A stretch of 64,000 bases of DNA from Monilinia fructicola (lineage: Eukaryota; Ascomycota; Leotiomycetes; Helotiales; Sclerotiniaceae): the NCBI GenBank assembly GCA_008692225.1, contig VICG01000010.1, forward strand, positions 868,001 through 932,000, in the 5' to 3' direction. Each line of letters begins with the position of its first letter. Positions within the stretch are counted from its first letter, which is position 1. This document shows, piece by piece, positions 10,716-22,121 of the stretch. Below the pieces are notes generated by a model. That model was not told the DNA's origin. It saw only the letters and a list, made by a program, of their open reading frames with translations, and searched no databases. The position numbers were made by a program, and so were the translations under genes.

Positions 10716-11207
10716 TTGAAACGCCCAAACATTCAGATATCAAAACGAAGTCAAGATCGTTACCGATGTCATTATACACAACACAACACAACACAACAAA
10801 CCAACCAACCCCAACGCAAACATCCCCAAGCCTTTCAACCCCCTTCCACACCCGCAAAAAGCTCTCCCTCTCCCTCTACCTCCAACAGCGAAGCGGGAGG
10901 AAAGATGGAAGATGCTGGGCATCTACATCTACATCTACATCTACATCCATCTCCCAACCCCAACCCCATCCGCAGCAAGACCAACGCAGCAACCACAGCC
11001 CCGCCCCTCAGATCAAAGCACACGATTTACGATCCACGACATGAAACATCCTCCGATATACTTTTACATAACGAACCTCCCTACTCTACATGGGATGAGA
11101 CATCCGGTGGAATTGCGATGGTTTGTTTGCTGCGGAGGGTAGGGGAGTTATGGGAGTTGTGGGGTTTTATGGATGGTAGATGGTGGATGGTGGATGGTAG
11201 ATGGTAA
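10716..11207 (+). CDS. hypothetical low-complexity protein
   Basis: A 163-codon open frame. Its middle part encodes an (HL) repeat from a hexanucleotide microsatellite. Residues around 100-135 (IYDPRHETSSDILLHNEP) look like normal protein, but the last 25 codons run into a GGATGGT minisatellite. The real end or a splice site may lie near 11118. I recognise no family. Confidence 0.3.
   Translation: MKRPNIQISKRSQDRYRCHYTQHNTTQQTNQPQRKHPQAFQPPSTPAKSSPSPSTSNSEAGGKMEDAGHLHLHLHLHPSPNPNPIRSKTNAATTAPPLRSKHTIYDPRHETSSDILLHNEPPYSTWDETSGGIAMVCLLRRVGELWELWGFMDGRWWMVDGRW
10921..10950 (+). repeat. ATCTAC hexanucleotide repeat
   Basis: About five tandem copies of ATCTAC. They are read as His-Leu or Ile-Tyr dipeptides depending on the frame. 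Confidence 0.85.
11171..11205 (+). repeat. 7-bp minisatellite, 5 copies of RGATGGT
   Basis: Five tandem heptamers alternate GGATGGT and AGATGGT. The unit is the same as in the array at 48144-48171 and close to GATGGGT at 4692. Confidence 0.9.
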
Positions 11208-11558
11208 ATATAAAGGGAAAGGATAAGAGGGGAGTAGATGATGAGATTAGTAGAGGAAAGAAGATGGATTGGGGGATTTGAGTAGTATTTTCATGGGTGG
11301 GTAGGGTGAAAGAATCTTGTACACTCCTTCGTTTCTTCTCCTGCTGCACTAGACTTCTGGCGTCTTTTTTCTCGCTCACTGCCCCTCCCACTACCTAGTA
11401 CTCTCAAGCTCGTAATTATGGAAAGAGCCCTGGAGCTTCATCATTGAAATTTTCAGGCCGAGAAACCAATCATATTCGCTACCTAAATCCTTAACCTAGT
11501 ATCCTAAATACCCAATGCTGTTCATCAAGGTCCTTAGTTCTGACTGACGATCGATCCA

Positions 11559-12719
11559 TCACTGATGAAATGACTTCACCTTCTCGATCTCATCCCAGCT
11601 ACCCATGAAGATGCCTGATTTATCATGGATACTCTCTGGTACTACATCCATCATTCGTTCCATTCTGCTGTTGAGTGCTTGACCGCCGGCTGAAAATATC
11701 ATGTTAGTTATGTCTACGTAGATGGTAAAGACCGAAGGATACATAATGAGAGAGACATACCGTTTTCAAAGACCATAGCCATCGGCGCACACTCGTACAA
11801 AATTCTCAACTTTCCCTTGGGACTCTTCTTATCCGCAGGGTATGCAAAGACACCTCCGTACAGCAATGTTCTATAAAGCATCTGCCACCATGCTTCCAAT
11901 GTATCTCGCGCTATAAGGTTTTCCGTTCTCGCCTTCGGGGTATTTTAACGAGTTGAAATAGTTCTTGGTGGAGTCTTCCCAGTAGAGAGAATTTCCTTCG
12001 TTGACCGAGTAGATGGACCTCTTTCTCGGCAACTTCATATCAGGATGCGTCAGGATAAATTCTCCCAAAGCGTTATCCATTGTGAAACCATTGACGCCAC
12101 CTCCCTTCATTGTAATAACTAATTGGGCTGAAGCACCGTACATGGTGAAGCCGGCCGCGATGAGTTCGGTACCGGGTTTGAGGAGATCTTCCTTGGTGCC
12201 TGTGGAGCCTTCTGCGAGCTTATGGATTCCGAAGATGGTGCCGACAGAGACACCGGCGTCGAGGTTCGAGGAACCGTCAATGGGATCGCATGCTACGGCG
12301 TAGCGGGCACCTTTAGCTTCCGGGAAGAAAATTGCTTCTTCTTCCTCCTCCGACACGAGGACCGCGCACTTCCCGGAGGATCTCATAGCAGCAATGAAGA
12401 GATCATTGCCAATGACGTCGAGTTTCTTTTGGTCATCGCCAGTGATGTTGCTGGAACCTGCGAGCCCGGTTAAGTTGATGAGTGTGGCGCGACGGATGTA
12501 GTATGCTATCGATTTGAAGGAGAATTGGAGGGCATGACAGAGAAGTCTATTTCTTGTTAGCATTCTACATTTTTCGAAAGTTGCATGGGGTCGATAGCAT
12601 ACGTGAAATCTCCGGTGGCTTCCTTCACTTTTGCTTGCTCTTCGGTGAGAAACCTCGTGAGAGTAAACAATATCTGTATTAATATGCTCCGTTGAGCCTT
12701 GATCACCGCCGTGAGACAT
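11559..12719 (-). CDS. fbp1: fructose-1,6-bisphosphatase
   Basis: The enzyme hydrolyses fructose 1,6-bisphosphate to fructose 6-phosphate, the committed step of gluconeogenesis in the cytosol. The model is 12719-12603, 12546-11761 and 11689-11559. Conserved blocks are INTDIV at the N-terminus, [20 protein letters not shown], the metal-site segment [11 protein letters not shown] with upstream [13 protein letters not shown], and [19 protein letters not shown]. Two single-base surpluses break the frame: TTT at 12667-12665 just after INTDIV, and TTT at 11877-11875 just after SMVADA. Ignoring one T in each gives an uninterrupted 343-aa protein of normal family length. For such a conserved gene I favour sequence error over pseudogenisation. 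A long purine tract lies upstream at 12910-13040. Confidence 0.93.
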
Positions 12720-12909
12720 TTTTTGACGTTATTGAGAAGTAATCTTTCGAATTGATGAATGAGAAAAGTAGAAAGTGTTGTTTGAGGGGTATGAACGACG
12801 TATGTGGTTCGTTGAGTTGGGTATTTAATATTGGACCTCGGGTCTACACGGGAATGAGCTCCGGAAACAGTCTTTGGCTGATGACAACGCCGATGGATAG
12901 TTCTGATTG

Positions 12910-13040
12910 AAACGTGGGGAAAGGGGAAGAGAGGAGAGGAAAGTAAAGAAGCAGGAGAAGGAGGAATGAAGAGAAGAAAGAAAAGAGAAGAGAAGAGAAG
13001 AGAAAGGGAGGGAGAGGGAGAGGGAGAGGAAGAAAGGGGA
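12910..13040 (+). repeat. polypurine tract upstream of FBP1
   Basis: About 130 bp of nearly uninterrupted A/G, including repeated GAGAA and GGGAGA units. On the FBP1 coding strand it is a CT-rich tract 190-320 bp before the start codon, a typical position for a fungal promoter CT-box. Confidence 0.75.
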
Positions 13041-13142
13041 AATAAGTACTAGATAATAAGTGATAAGTAACCAATACCAATCCCAATCCCCAATACGGTG
13101 CTTTCCTTTTTGTGATTCTGATTCTGATATCATAGCTTTTAA

Positions 13143-13232
13143 GTCAGTCAGCCAGTCAGCCAGTCAGCCAGTCAGCCAGTCAGTTCGTCCAGTCCGTCCG
13201 TCCAGTCCGTCCTGTCCGTCCTGTCCATCCCT
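13143..13232 (+). repeat. GTCAGCCA 8-mer array and GTCC-rich repeats
   Basis: About four tandem copies of GTCAGCCA (13147-13181) pass directly into a patchwork of CCGTCC/CTGTCC repeats to about 13230. CCTACC/CCCACC tetramer-like repeats follow at 13300-13430 and GACTGACT repeats at 13560-13590. The whole 450 bp looks like slippage-prone simple sequence. Confidence 0.85.
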
Positions 13233-14369
13233 ACGTAGGTACCTTATCTACTTGCCAGTCTTGCCTACCCGGAGCAGACAGACTACTTCCTAAGTAGGTA
13301 CTTACACCTACCTACCCACCGGTGACCTTACCCGTGGACCTTCTAGTACTGTAGTAATAGGTATACCTAGGTACTCACGCATCCACGCACCCACCTACCC
13401 ACCTACCCACCTACCTGACCGTACCTACCACCATACCTTTCTAAATCACGATAGGAACTGGATCGACAACTTCCCATATGCTCGCTCCATTTTTATATCA
13501 CCAAGCTGTAAGACCAAACACGGAGTTGAGCTGATCACCAATATGATGTTCCGAGATGATTGACTGACTGACTGATTGACTGATTGACCCTCTTGAGATT
13601 TCCCTCAACTAGATAGATAGGTACGTGTACCTACCTTTGTACCTACCTAGTCCTACCTACCTCCAGCTACCATCTATCTACTACACTACCTGCTGGACAA
13701 CATCGGGCAAGCCAGACATCTCCAGGATGAACTTCCTTACTGAACACAGCTGGAGCTCCTCTTGCATGCAAAAGCTCTCAAGGGCAAGCAGAAGCACAAG
13801 TACAACTCTTGGAAATACATTACAGTAACAATTTACTCAACCCCCACCCCACAAAGGCCCCGCACTCAGGTCCCGTGTGTGATTTGCTTTGTTCATCTAT
13901 TGCCCCGCGCTAAAAGGATCCGGAGGAAATGGATGCCATAAAGGTATAAACTTACTATAAACTTACTAATAAAGGCATAAAAGTATCAGAGGATGAACAC
14001 GGAAAAGTAAATACAGTAATGTACTAGTGCTACTGGACTGCGGTGGTCTGCTTACTGTACATGTCAGATGCGTATTCTTACTCGTCCGTCGAAGACAACG
14101 ATGATTTCCCGGCTGGATGAGAAACACAATTCTTATGGTTGGTAACATTTGCTTCATTATTTTCATGACTTTCTCGGTAACATTGTTGGTAATACAGTAA
14201 CAATAATCAGTTCCCGTGGACATACTTCTCATATTGGAACTGGTCTGGATTCTATGCTGCATTCATACGGGCAAAATCGGCTTTGTCGGCGGATATATCC
14301 TTTCCTTTTCCGTTCGCAAGAATGTTTTTCCATTACTTGGTGTTGTTTTGGGTCTATGCCGGGTAAAAA

Positions 14370-14540
14370 TCTACAAAATAGTATACCTTTTAAATTCTTT
14401 TTTATATATTATAAAACTTTCATTTTTAAGAATTTAAATATACAAAACGTTTTTTTTTAACTTAATAATACTATAAAGCATTATATTGTAATTTTTAATG
14501 AATTTGTTAATTTATTATAATTTTTTAAAATAAGTTCCAT
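14370..14540. other. AT-rich island
   Basis: About 170 bp with very little G or C, in sharp contrast to its flanks. No open frame, terminal repeat or target duplication is evident. Candidates are a remnant of a mutated (RIP-type) repeat or a simple AT spacer. Confidence 0.6.
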
Positions 14541-17042
14541 TTTCAGTTAATTTTAGCCCGGCATTGACCCAAAACAATGCCAAGTAGAAAGGGGAGAATG
14601 GTATACGAAATGAGACTAATACGAAATGACTAATCGCCATTTTCTTCTTTCTGTCGGTGAGATGAGAATCCATGGATCCATGGCTTTTTGTACTTTTCGG
14701 CGTTAAATGGGTGAACACGGTGACTGATGGCAGAATATGGTAAGCACGTGCATCAGATCAAGGCCACAATATTGAAGCCTCAGGCTGATGGAGAATCCAC
14801 ACTAAAGCTTAGACTAGTTTAGCGTGCATGCAAAAAAATTTGAGCTACAAAACTCTTTTTCACCTTCTGTCATTTATCTAATTCCTATTCCTCAACACCA
14901 CCACAAACAACGACCAATTCTGCTGCTATATGCAGTATGGATTGGATTGAATCAACTTCAATCCAATCCAATTCATCATCAATGGTAAGCGCATACATAT
15001 CTTCTTACCTTTTCCTTCACTATGTGATGACAAAACAACAACCGCAAACTAGAGTCTTTGATCCTACGGGACATGAAACTTTTGTAACACGTCAGTCTGA
15101 TATTGGATCACAATTTTACTCATTTCAGCATCTTGTTGATCTCGATCAATGCTAACAATCGAGGTAGATGTCTTACCAATACTGTGAGCAATTGCTACAA
15201 AATCCTCTATGGATTCATTCTGGCTCATCAATTAAATTGTAAGATTCCCTCTCCCATCTGTCTTTCTTCCCCAAACACCAAATTTGTGATGATGATCAGT
15301 TTGTGCTTTGCACGCTGGAAATTACCGACTGAAGTCTTCGGGCTCTTGACGATAAAAAAGGCTGTAACTGAGCAAATTCTCCAATTCAATTTCAATTGAT
15401 GATTTCTTTTTCTCTGGAGTTGATGCTGACTATTCTAAGATTAGATGAGCCAATTGATCAAGAGGTACGATTCAACTCTATTCTCTTTCAACGCTGCGCA
15501 ACTGCACCAAAATGATGAATGGCACTGGGCTCCGACAGTTCCAAAAGGTTCTGGTCTTGATGGATATGCCATTTTGCGGCAGGCCTAGAAAACCTCGCCC
15601 ACTGATTTCAGTCATCTTATCAACATTTGTTGTACACGTGTTTGATACATGATTTCTGATTTTGCAAAATAGGTTATGATAGTGTCATGAGTACTTGTGT
15701 CTAGTCCCCGGTCTTCATTGATTACGGGGCAAGAGATTCTCTCACTTGGTTGGATGATGATCGGCGCTTCAGGTAAATAACCCTCAATCTTCTACGCTTC
15801 ACCTTTTATGATGAGCATTTTTAGATGACGAGTCTGATTGGAGTTTTCCATGTTGACAACATCAAAATTAAACCATTCATGCCTTCTGAATTTTGACGAT
15901 ATCATCTTCCGTAATGTTTATTGTGTCGAAGCATGTGCTAATATCAATTTTGCAGATGTTTGAAACGTTGCAATACTCATCTATCACGGCCAGTGCTATG
16001 ATTTCAAATTCATATTGGTAAGAGACCTTTTTGCTTTCTTGAAATATTCCCGACAGGCATCGAGCATTCTGATGACATCGATCGACAAATGACAAGCATA
16101 TGTCCAAGCCTTCGGGTTGTGACGAGCCTATCTTAACTGAATATGCTCCTGTTATCATCAAGTATTTGACTTGTTTCATGACCATTACTAACGATTATCG
16201 TTCAGATCCATAACATCAACTTGACTTGATATCACTACACTCGATATTGATGCTTGGTGTTCCCTTCCCCTGAGCTATATCCTTCAAGGTATGTGTTACT
16301 ATTTCTTTATATTTTCGGCATTATCACTCCTCATATGATGAACAATTTATCACGACGGTCGACATATCCACACGTTGGTAATTGATGAAACTGCCTATGA
16401 CTAGGCTTTAGATCTGAAATTTCTCTCTGTCCAAATTGCACATGCTGTTTCCTCATTGCGTAATCATCGCTAATGATTTGAAGGTTAGGGAATCTCCAAG
16501 CTGGCATATAGCCACTCATTTCCATCTCCACAGACAGTTATTTTCATTGCGATACGTGGCCTGCCATGTACGTGAAGAAGATGTCAATATCATTTTTTCT
16601 GTTGGGAACATCCTTCCAACTGAAGATGGTTGCCTTTACCATTATAATTTTCACCACCATCTCAGCTCTCTAACAACACGAAATAAGCAATCAGGTATAT
16701 AACATGTCTCATAATAATCATAGATATTCTAACATGCCTCTCCAACTTCAAGGAGGAAAATTCGTAATCTCATGGCCATCATACCTTGGAACCAGAATTC
16801 AATAAATCTGACAACGTAACCATCTGTGTGACCTTGCGCCACCATCGCTCTCAAGAAACCAAAGATATCCAGACCTAGCCGACCATAAGGTATGCCAAAG
16901 CAAAAGCTAAACTCCCCGAAACCTTCCACGCGACCACATCCCTTGGTATCATTTATTGCTTGCGGTGAAAGAAAATAGGAGAAAAGAAAAAAAAACTCCC
17001 ACCCACACGCCTATCCTACGATAGATACACTCCCCCCATCGA

Positions 17043-20000
17043 TCAGTGCAAACCTGGCCCGTCCCCCGGAAATGCATTATCCAACGCCATGTAATCCAAC
17101 AAATCCATGCCACCCACGTTGACCCCATCCGCCGTCTGCGTAATATTAACCTGGTTGTTGAGATCTTGGTAAAAAAGCGGATCCTGGAGGTAAGTACCAC
17201 ATTTCATCATTAGTATTGTTATTGCCCCAATCATTATTGCTGGAGCCTGGTAGGCCAAAAATTGAGTGAATCGAAGAATCGCCGTTAAAGGAAGGGCCGC
17301 CAGAGGCAGCAGGGTAGTGGGTTCCGGCGTAGAAATCGCCCTGGTTGAGGTCGTAGGGGGTGGCTGAGAGATTGAGGTCTGTAGGAATGCGGTCGTTAGA
17401 GTCGGGGGATCGAGAGAAGGGTGATGGTGTATTGAACTCACCTGGAGCATTGGGCACATGGTAATCTGCCAAGCCCTCGTTCCAATCTCGAACCGGATCA
17501 GCCGGGTCCCGTCTCTGTCTCTTCGGGTCCGGTTCCTGAGGCAATGCTGGGGTACGGGTTCTGCTCGCAGCTTCTCCCGCAGGGGGAGGAGCTTCGGGCG
17601 CGCTGATGAAGCGACTGCGAAGTCGGGATGTCAACGTCTCTAACAAGTCCGCAAAGCGGATACCGAGATGGACATCATCGACGACACAATTGCGAAGTGC
17701 ATCTACAGCAGAATCCATGAGGCTGATGCTGATCTCCACATCATGCTTGGATGCTCCTAATGCGAATGTTTTCAACAAGAACATGGCACCACTGATAATT
17801 CTGAAGTACGTTCGAACAGGAGCATGCTTAAGGTAGTCATTCGGTAAAAGCCCCTCTACCACGGTGCGTAGAAGGTTACGACATCCTTCAACGACTTCCC
17901 TCACATAGCCCTGATCTGTAGCTCCAAAACCACCAAGTCTTGCTAAAGGTAGCTTTCCAAAGAAATTTTGGGTCTCAGGGGACATGGCACTTCCTAATGG
18001 TAGACCCAAGTCACTGGCAGCATTTGTTCGATTGGTTGCATTACTTGTGCATCTCTCGACAACAGCCTGCAGAGAGAGGGAATTGATGTATATCCTGACA
18101 TATTCATACTCTATAGTCAAAATATGTCGAATATATAGAGGCAATCCAAATCTGTCGAATTCGCGTTTCCATGAGCTCAACATTGGCTGAAAGTCTTTCA
18201 AAAGATCTGTGTAGCTGCCGTCCTGGATAATTTTCGTCGTATATTGCCTCGATTTAAAGATCCTCTCGTTTCCGATGCGCATGGCATTGCTGATTCCGGC
18301 CCAGCAATGTATAATTTGATCGTCCAATTCTAAATCGGGAATATAATTAAAATTTGTAGCAGCGGTTGTGTTGGTTTCGGGGGTTTTACCATCGATCGAT
18401 TGCCTGCGTTTTCGTGGCGCAAAGGCAGGATCTGTTTTCCGAAGATTCTCGGGAACCATGTTGGTCCAACCCAAGCGTCCTGCTAATTGCGTGACATAGA
18501 TGAGCAATAGCCGTTTGATTCTCGCAGCTCTCAAACGATATGACTCTTCATTGTATTCTGGCCGTGTCATCTCTCCACCGTCAGCCAAAAACTCGTCGAT
18601 GTCATCGAAAACACCAAGTTCGTAGCCTAGACCCATGGCGGTACTCAATAACATCCAACACATTCGGTCACTCCTCCAAGCAGGTTCCAACCAGCCTTCA
18701 ATTCTTCTCCCACCAACGCCACCAGGTAGACGGTGTCCACCTTCATCATCGGTAGTGTAAGCGTCTTCCTTGTCAGGAATGGGTAACATAAGCTCATCGG
18801 TTGCTTCTGCAGGCGGGAAGTGAAGAGCTCGAGGGTGCCACTCTGTCAAGACCATAAGACTTTCAATTGTACCAAGAGTTCGAAGACTGCCTTTCCGAAG
18901 ACCTCTCCATGGTGCAGTGCTTGATGTGAGAGAAGCCTCTGCCCCGGAACCACAAAATCCACCTCCAAATGCTTCCTGGCCCCAAAGACATCTCTCAATC
19001 ATGCCTCTCAAGTAAGTCCAAAGCTGCTCATGAATCGCGTGCGATCTACAGTGTCCTCCGGCGCCGGTTATCTTCATATAGCGGCTCGAAATTGTCAATA
19101 ATGTTACTGTGAGAATTGGTTCTTCAGTCAGGAGCATAGGATGGGTACATGGTTCTTTGAAGGTGGGAGGAGAAATGGGAGTTAGTGGTGACAAGAACTC
19201 ATAATAACTAATACAATAGTTAGCACTGGGATTTGTTCTAAAAGCAGGAGAAACTTACTAAGTGATGTATTGAATGGCTTCCACTGCAGTGAACCACCCT
19301 GCACGAACAAACCTAAACCTTGACCAAGCTTTAATTGCATCCTGATATCCTAGATCATGATCTCTCTCCACAGGAGCGGTATTACCAGATGATAGAGTAG
19401 GATCAATTGAAGCTTCGGGTTGTGTAGTTGTGTGTCTCATGTGGCTTATAGGGAATGAGGTATGCTGAGGCGCAGGACCTTGATAATTCCGCGAGGCAGA
19501 CTGTGCTCTATGTCCAATTCTAGGAGATACTTGACTGTTGCTATCCAATCTTGGTCTTTTATGGCCCGGACTAAGAGAATGTCAGTTTTATGATTTGCAA
19601 CAGGATCGCATGCCAAAAGGATGTATCTAGATGCGAGAAACTAGAATCATATCCTTCAATCCAAGCATTAAAGACTGCAGTAATATGCGAGACGACAACG
19701 GAATGGTGTTTGTCCCAGATGAAAGAATTAACATACCTATCAGTGGCAGCCTTGTAAAGAAGATCCAGAGCATCGTGAGGACCATACACCTCCTGTCTCA
19801 TAACTTCTTGCGCTTCTGGATTTTCTACATTTTCATTCCTTTCTTCTTGTGGGCGAGAGTCAGATCTAGGTCTTCGCAAAGGCTGGGTTCTCCCGATAGA
19901 TCCACCTGGGGTAAGAGGAGGTCCTGCATCCATTCGTGCATTGTCTGGAAATGCGCCAGTCGTTGACCTAGTAGAAGGAGGAGCTCCCATAGACGTTTGT

Positions 20001-20504
20001 CTATATGATGCGGGAGGGGAACCAGAGACCATCTTTCGGCCATTGCGTGTTACATAGTCATCGGCAAATTCGTATGGCTCGGTACTATTATCTCTACTAC
20101 CTCCAGTCTTTCTCTTTCTCCTAGTTGCTGAGAAATAACACTCTTTGCTTTCTCGTCGACATCGTACACAGGGTGGATCACTTGGATTATCGACACTTCC
20201 CAAATCACATCTCACTTTGCGACGGCGACTGCAATCGAGTTAGCTTTGATACAGGATCTGCCGATAAAGTACCTTACCATGGGATGCAGGCCTGGTAAAT
20301 TCTTTTATGATTTCCTCCTACATAAACATTAGTCTGCAGGCACAAAGCTATGTGTGACAATGGGCATTGAATAGAATGTCTCAAGATCTACCAACCATTC
20401 TGCGCCTTGGATTGCTGCTGGCCATTTGGAGACTGAACATCATTATTAGTCTGACTCTGTTTCTCCTGCTTCGTAAAATTGGTGGTAGTCGTCGGCGCCG
20501 ACAT
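17043..20504 (-). CDS. Zn2Cys6 fungal transcription factor
   Basis: A nuclear regulator with an N-terminal zinc binuclear cluster (CIPCRRRKVRC, then CVRC and C, joined across two introns) and a long fungal-type middle homology region. Exons are 20504-20396, 20317-20278, 20228-19737, 19570-19259, 19207-17442 and 17378-17043. The last intron is 63 bp and in frame, so it is easily missed. Middle-region hallmarks are [33 protein letters not shown] and [21 protein letters not shown]. In the last exon the frame breaks once, best explained by one extra base in the six-base run at 17171-17176. Without it the protein is 1017 aa and ends in an acidic, Asp/Asn-rich tail that could activate transcription. 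The target genes are unknown. The layout recalls large amino-acid-catabolism regulators, which I do not claim. Confidence 0.88.
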
Positions 20505-22121
20505 GATAATAGTAAAAAGAGTGAGCTTAGTTAAATAAATGATCGAAGCTCTTCGCTTTCCCACGGTTTAGGCTTGCGTCGCGTTTTCCGAGATAAAGAG
20601 GGTCGGAGGTGGGTTGGGTGGATGGGTGTGTAGTAGTCAAGTCAATCTCAAGGAGCTTGAGCTTATGTACATAGATACATAGAGTGAGTACTGTACATAC
20701 ATACATACATACATACACTACCTGTAGTATACTCAGTACGTAACAACCACCTACTCAACCTTGGAAAAAAAAGTAAATAAATCAAAGGAAAGATTCAATA
20801 AATTTGTTTTGACTTGAATGTTTTCACTTGTTGAAAAGACTGAGATACCATTTCGTGTATTGGTAGATTGGTAGAATGGTAATTAGATCTTAAAAAATAT
20901 CTCGAATCTTCAAGGAACTTGTAAGGTTGGAGAAGAATAGTCGTCACTTCATGGATAGAATTTCCATAAAGATGTTTGATGTTTGACGGTCAATGGTCAA
21001 CAGTTAATGGTCAACAGTCAATGTTCGTGATCTTTTCGACCTTCCCATCCTGTAAGGTTACGAGTCTAACTACCTGCAGCAAAAAGTGTTTGCCTGACCT
21101 TTTTGGTGAGGCTGCATATCCAAGGCTACCTAGGTAGCTAACAAGCAACCAATTTCTAATATAATCTTACAATGTTAATCCTGTCTTTCTAGACTGTTAG
21201 ACTAACGGATTGATATACGCGCAATAGTCTTCCTCATTCCACATGATGAAATCTCACATTGATCTTCACATTCACATGCCCTTGCTTTGAAATCCTGCTC
21301 CTTCCTTTCGATTGATTGCAATTGGTTGTTTGGATTCATCTAGTAGCCAATGGAGGGATCTATTCACCTGCAAGCTCTCTCTCTTACTTGATATCCCTTT
21401 TCGACGTACCCCTCTATTTACCTAATATCATGTGCTCGTACGGCTCAGCTATCTCAAGTCATCTGTCTATCTCATGAGGAGAAAAGAGATTAGTGTGGAC
21501 TAGATCTTGTATTCAAGAATTACTCATCAATGATTAGATTCCCAGGGAGCTTATTTATAACTAATCATATCTATTCGAGGTTGCTCATGTATTTTCAGAC
21601 GATAGTATAATTGATTAATATTCAAACGCACCCGAACATTGAAAATATGAGATGAAGGGGTTTAGCCGAGTGTTCAAGTGTCCAACCCAAGTGCTCGAGA
21701 CTCCGATCGAATGAGATGATAGTAGAAACATAAATCATCACGTCTGATCACCTGAAATTTAAAGGCCACAGCCAATAGCCAATGCCTTCTGAGTATATTA
21801 CTTCTCATATCACTTATTTTCATCTGTCAAAACTATCCTTTTTGTCATTGCTTTTAGATTTTTCCAGAGCGCGGTGAGTGTATGATTAGCTGTGTTTTGT
21901 TGAGTCAACAGGTATCCATTACCGCATAGCCGAATTTACATTACATATTCAACGTTGTTACTCTAAATACACCCCAAGAAACCAAAGAGTTTTCGCTCTG
22001 AACACCTCACTTCGCTCTCTATACCCAACCCTTAAATTCGCAAACACCAGCCCCTCAATCCTGTTATTCGAATCCAACCCCTCTTTCTAACATTCTTTCC
22101 CAACCTCTCAAAACTATATGC
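20505..22121. other. intergenic between transcription factor and pepsin-like gene
   Basis: This is about 1.6 kb upstream of the Zn2Cys6 gene and downstream of the pepsin-like gene. It holds a TACA microsatellite (20693-20718) and a cluster of related TCAATGGTCAACAG-like copies at 20985-21020. I see no gene. Confidence 0.55.
20693..20718 (+). repeat. TACA tetranucleotide microsatellite
   Basis: About six tandem TACA units, roughly 190 bp upstream of the Zn2Cys6 regulator. Confidence 0.9.

Larger units (their letters stand above)
12720..17042. other. 4.3-kb gene-poor, repeat-rich region
   Basis: No secure gene. The left part is FBP1 upstream DNA with purine tracts and several tandem simple repeats (12910-13600). 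There is an AT-rich island at 14370-14540. From 14880 a CT-rich leader precedes an ATG at 14937 with a GTAAGC donor 48 bp later, suggesting a spliced gene, but I could not assemble a convincing reading frame. A 47-codon frame at 15445-15588 and a 102-codon minus frame at 15877-16185 look protein-like but match nothing I know. A minus frame at 16729-16929 is also unconvincing. Confidence 0.4.
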
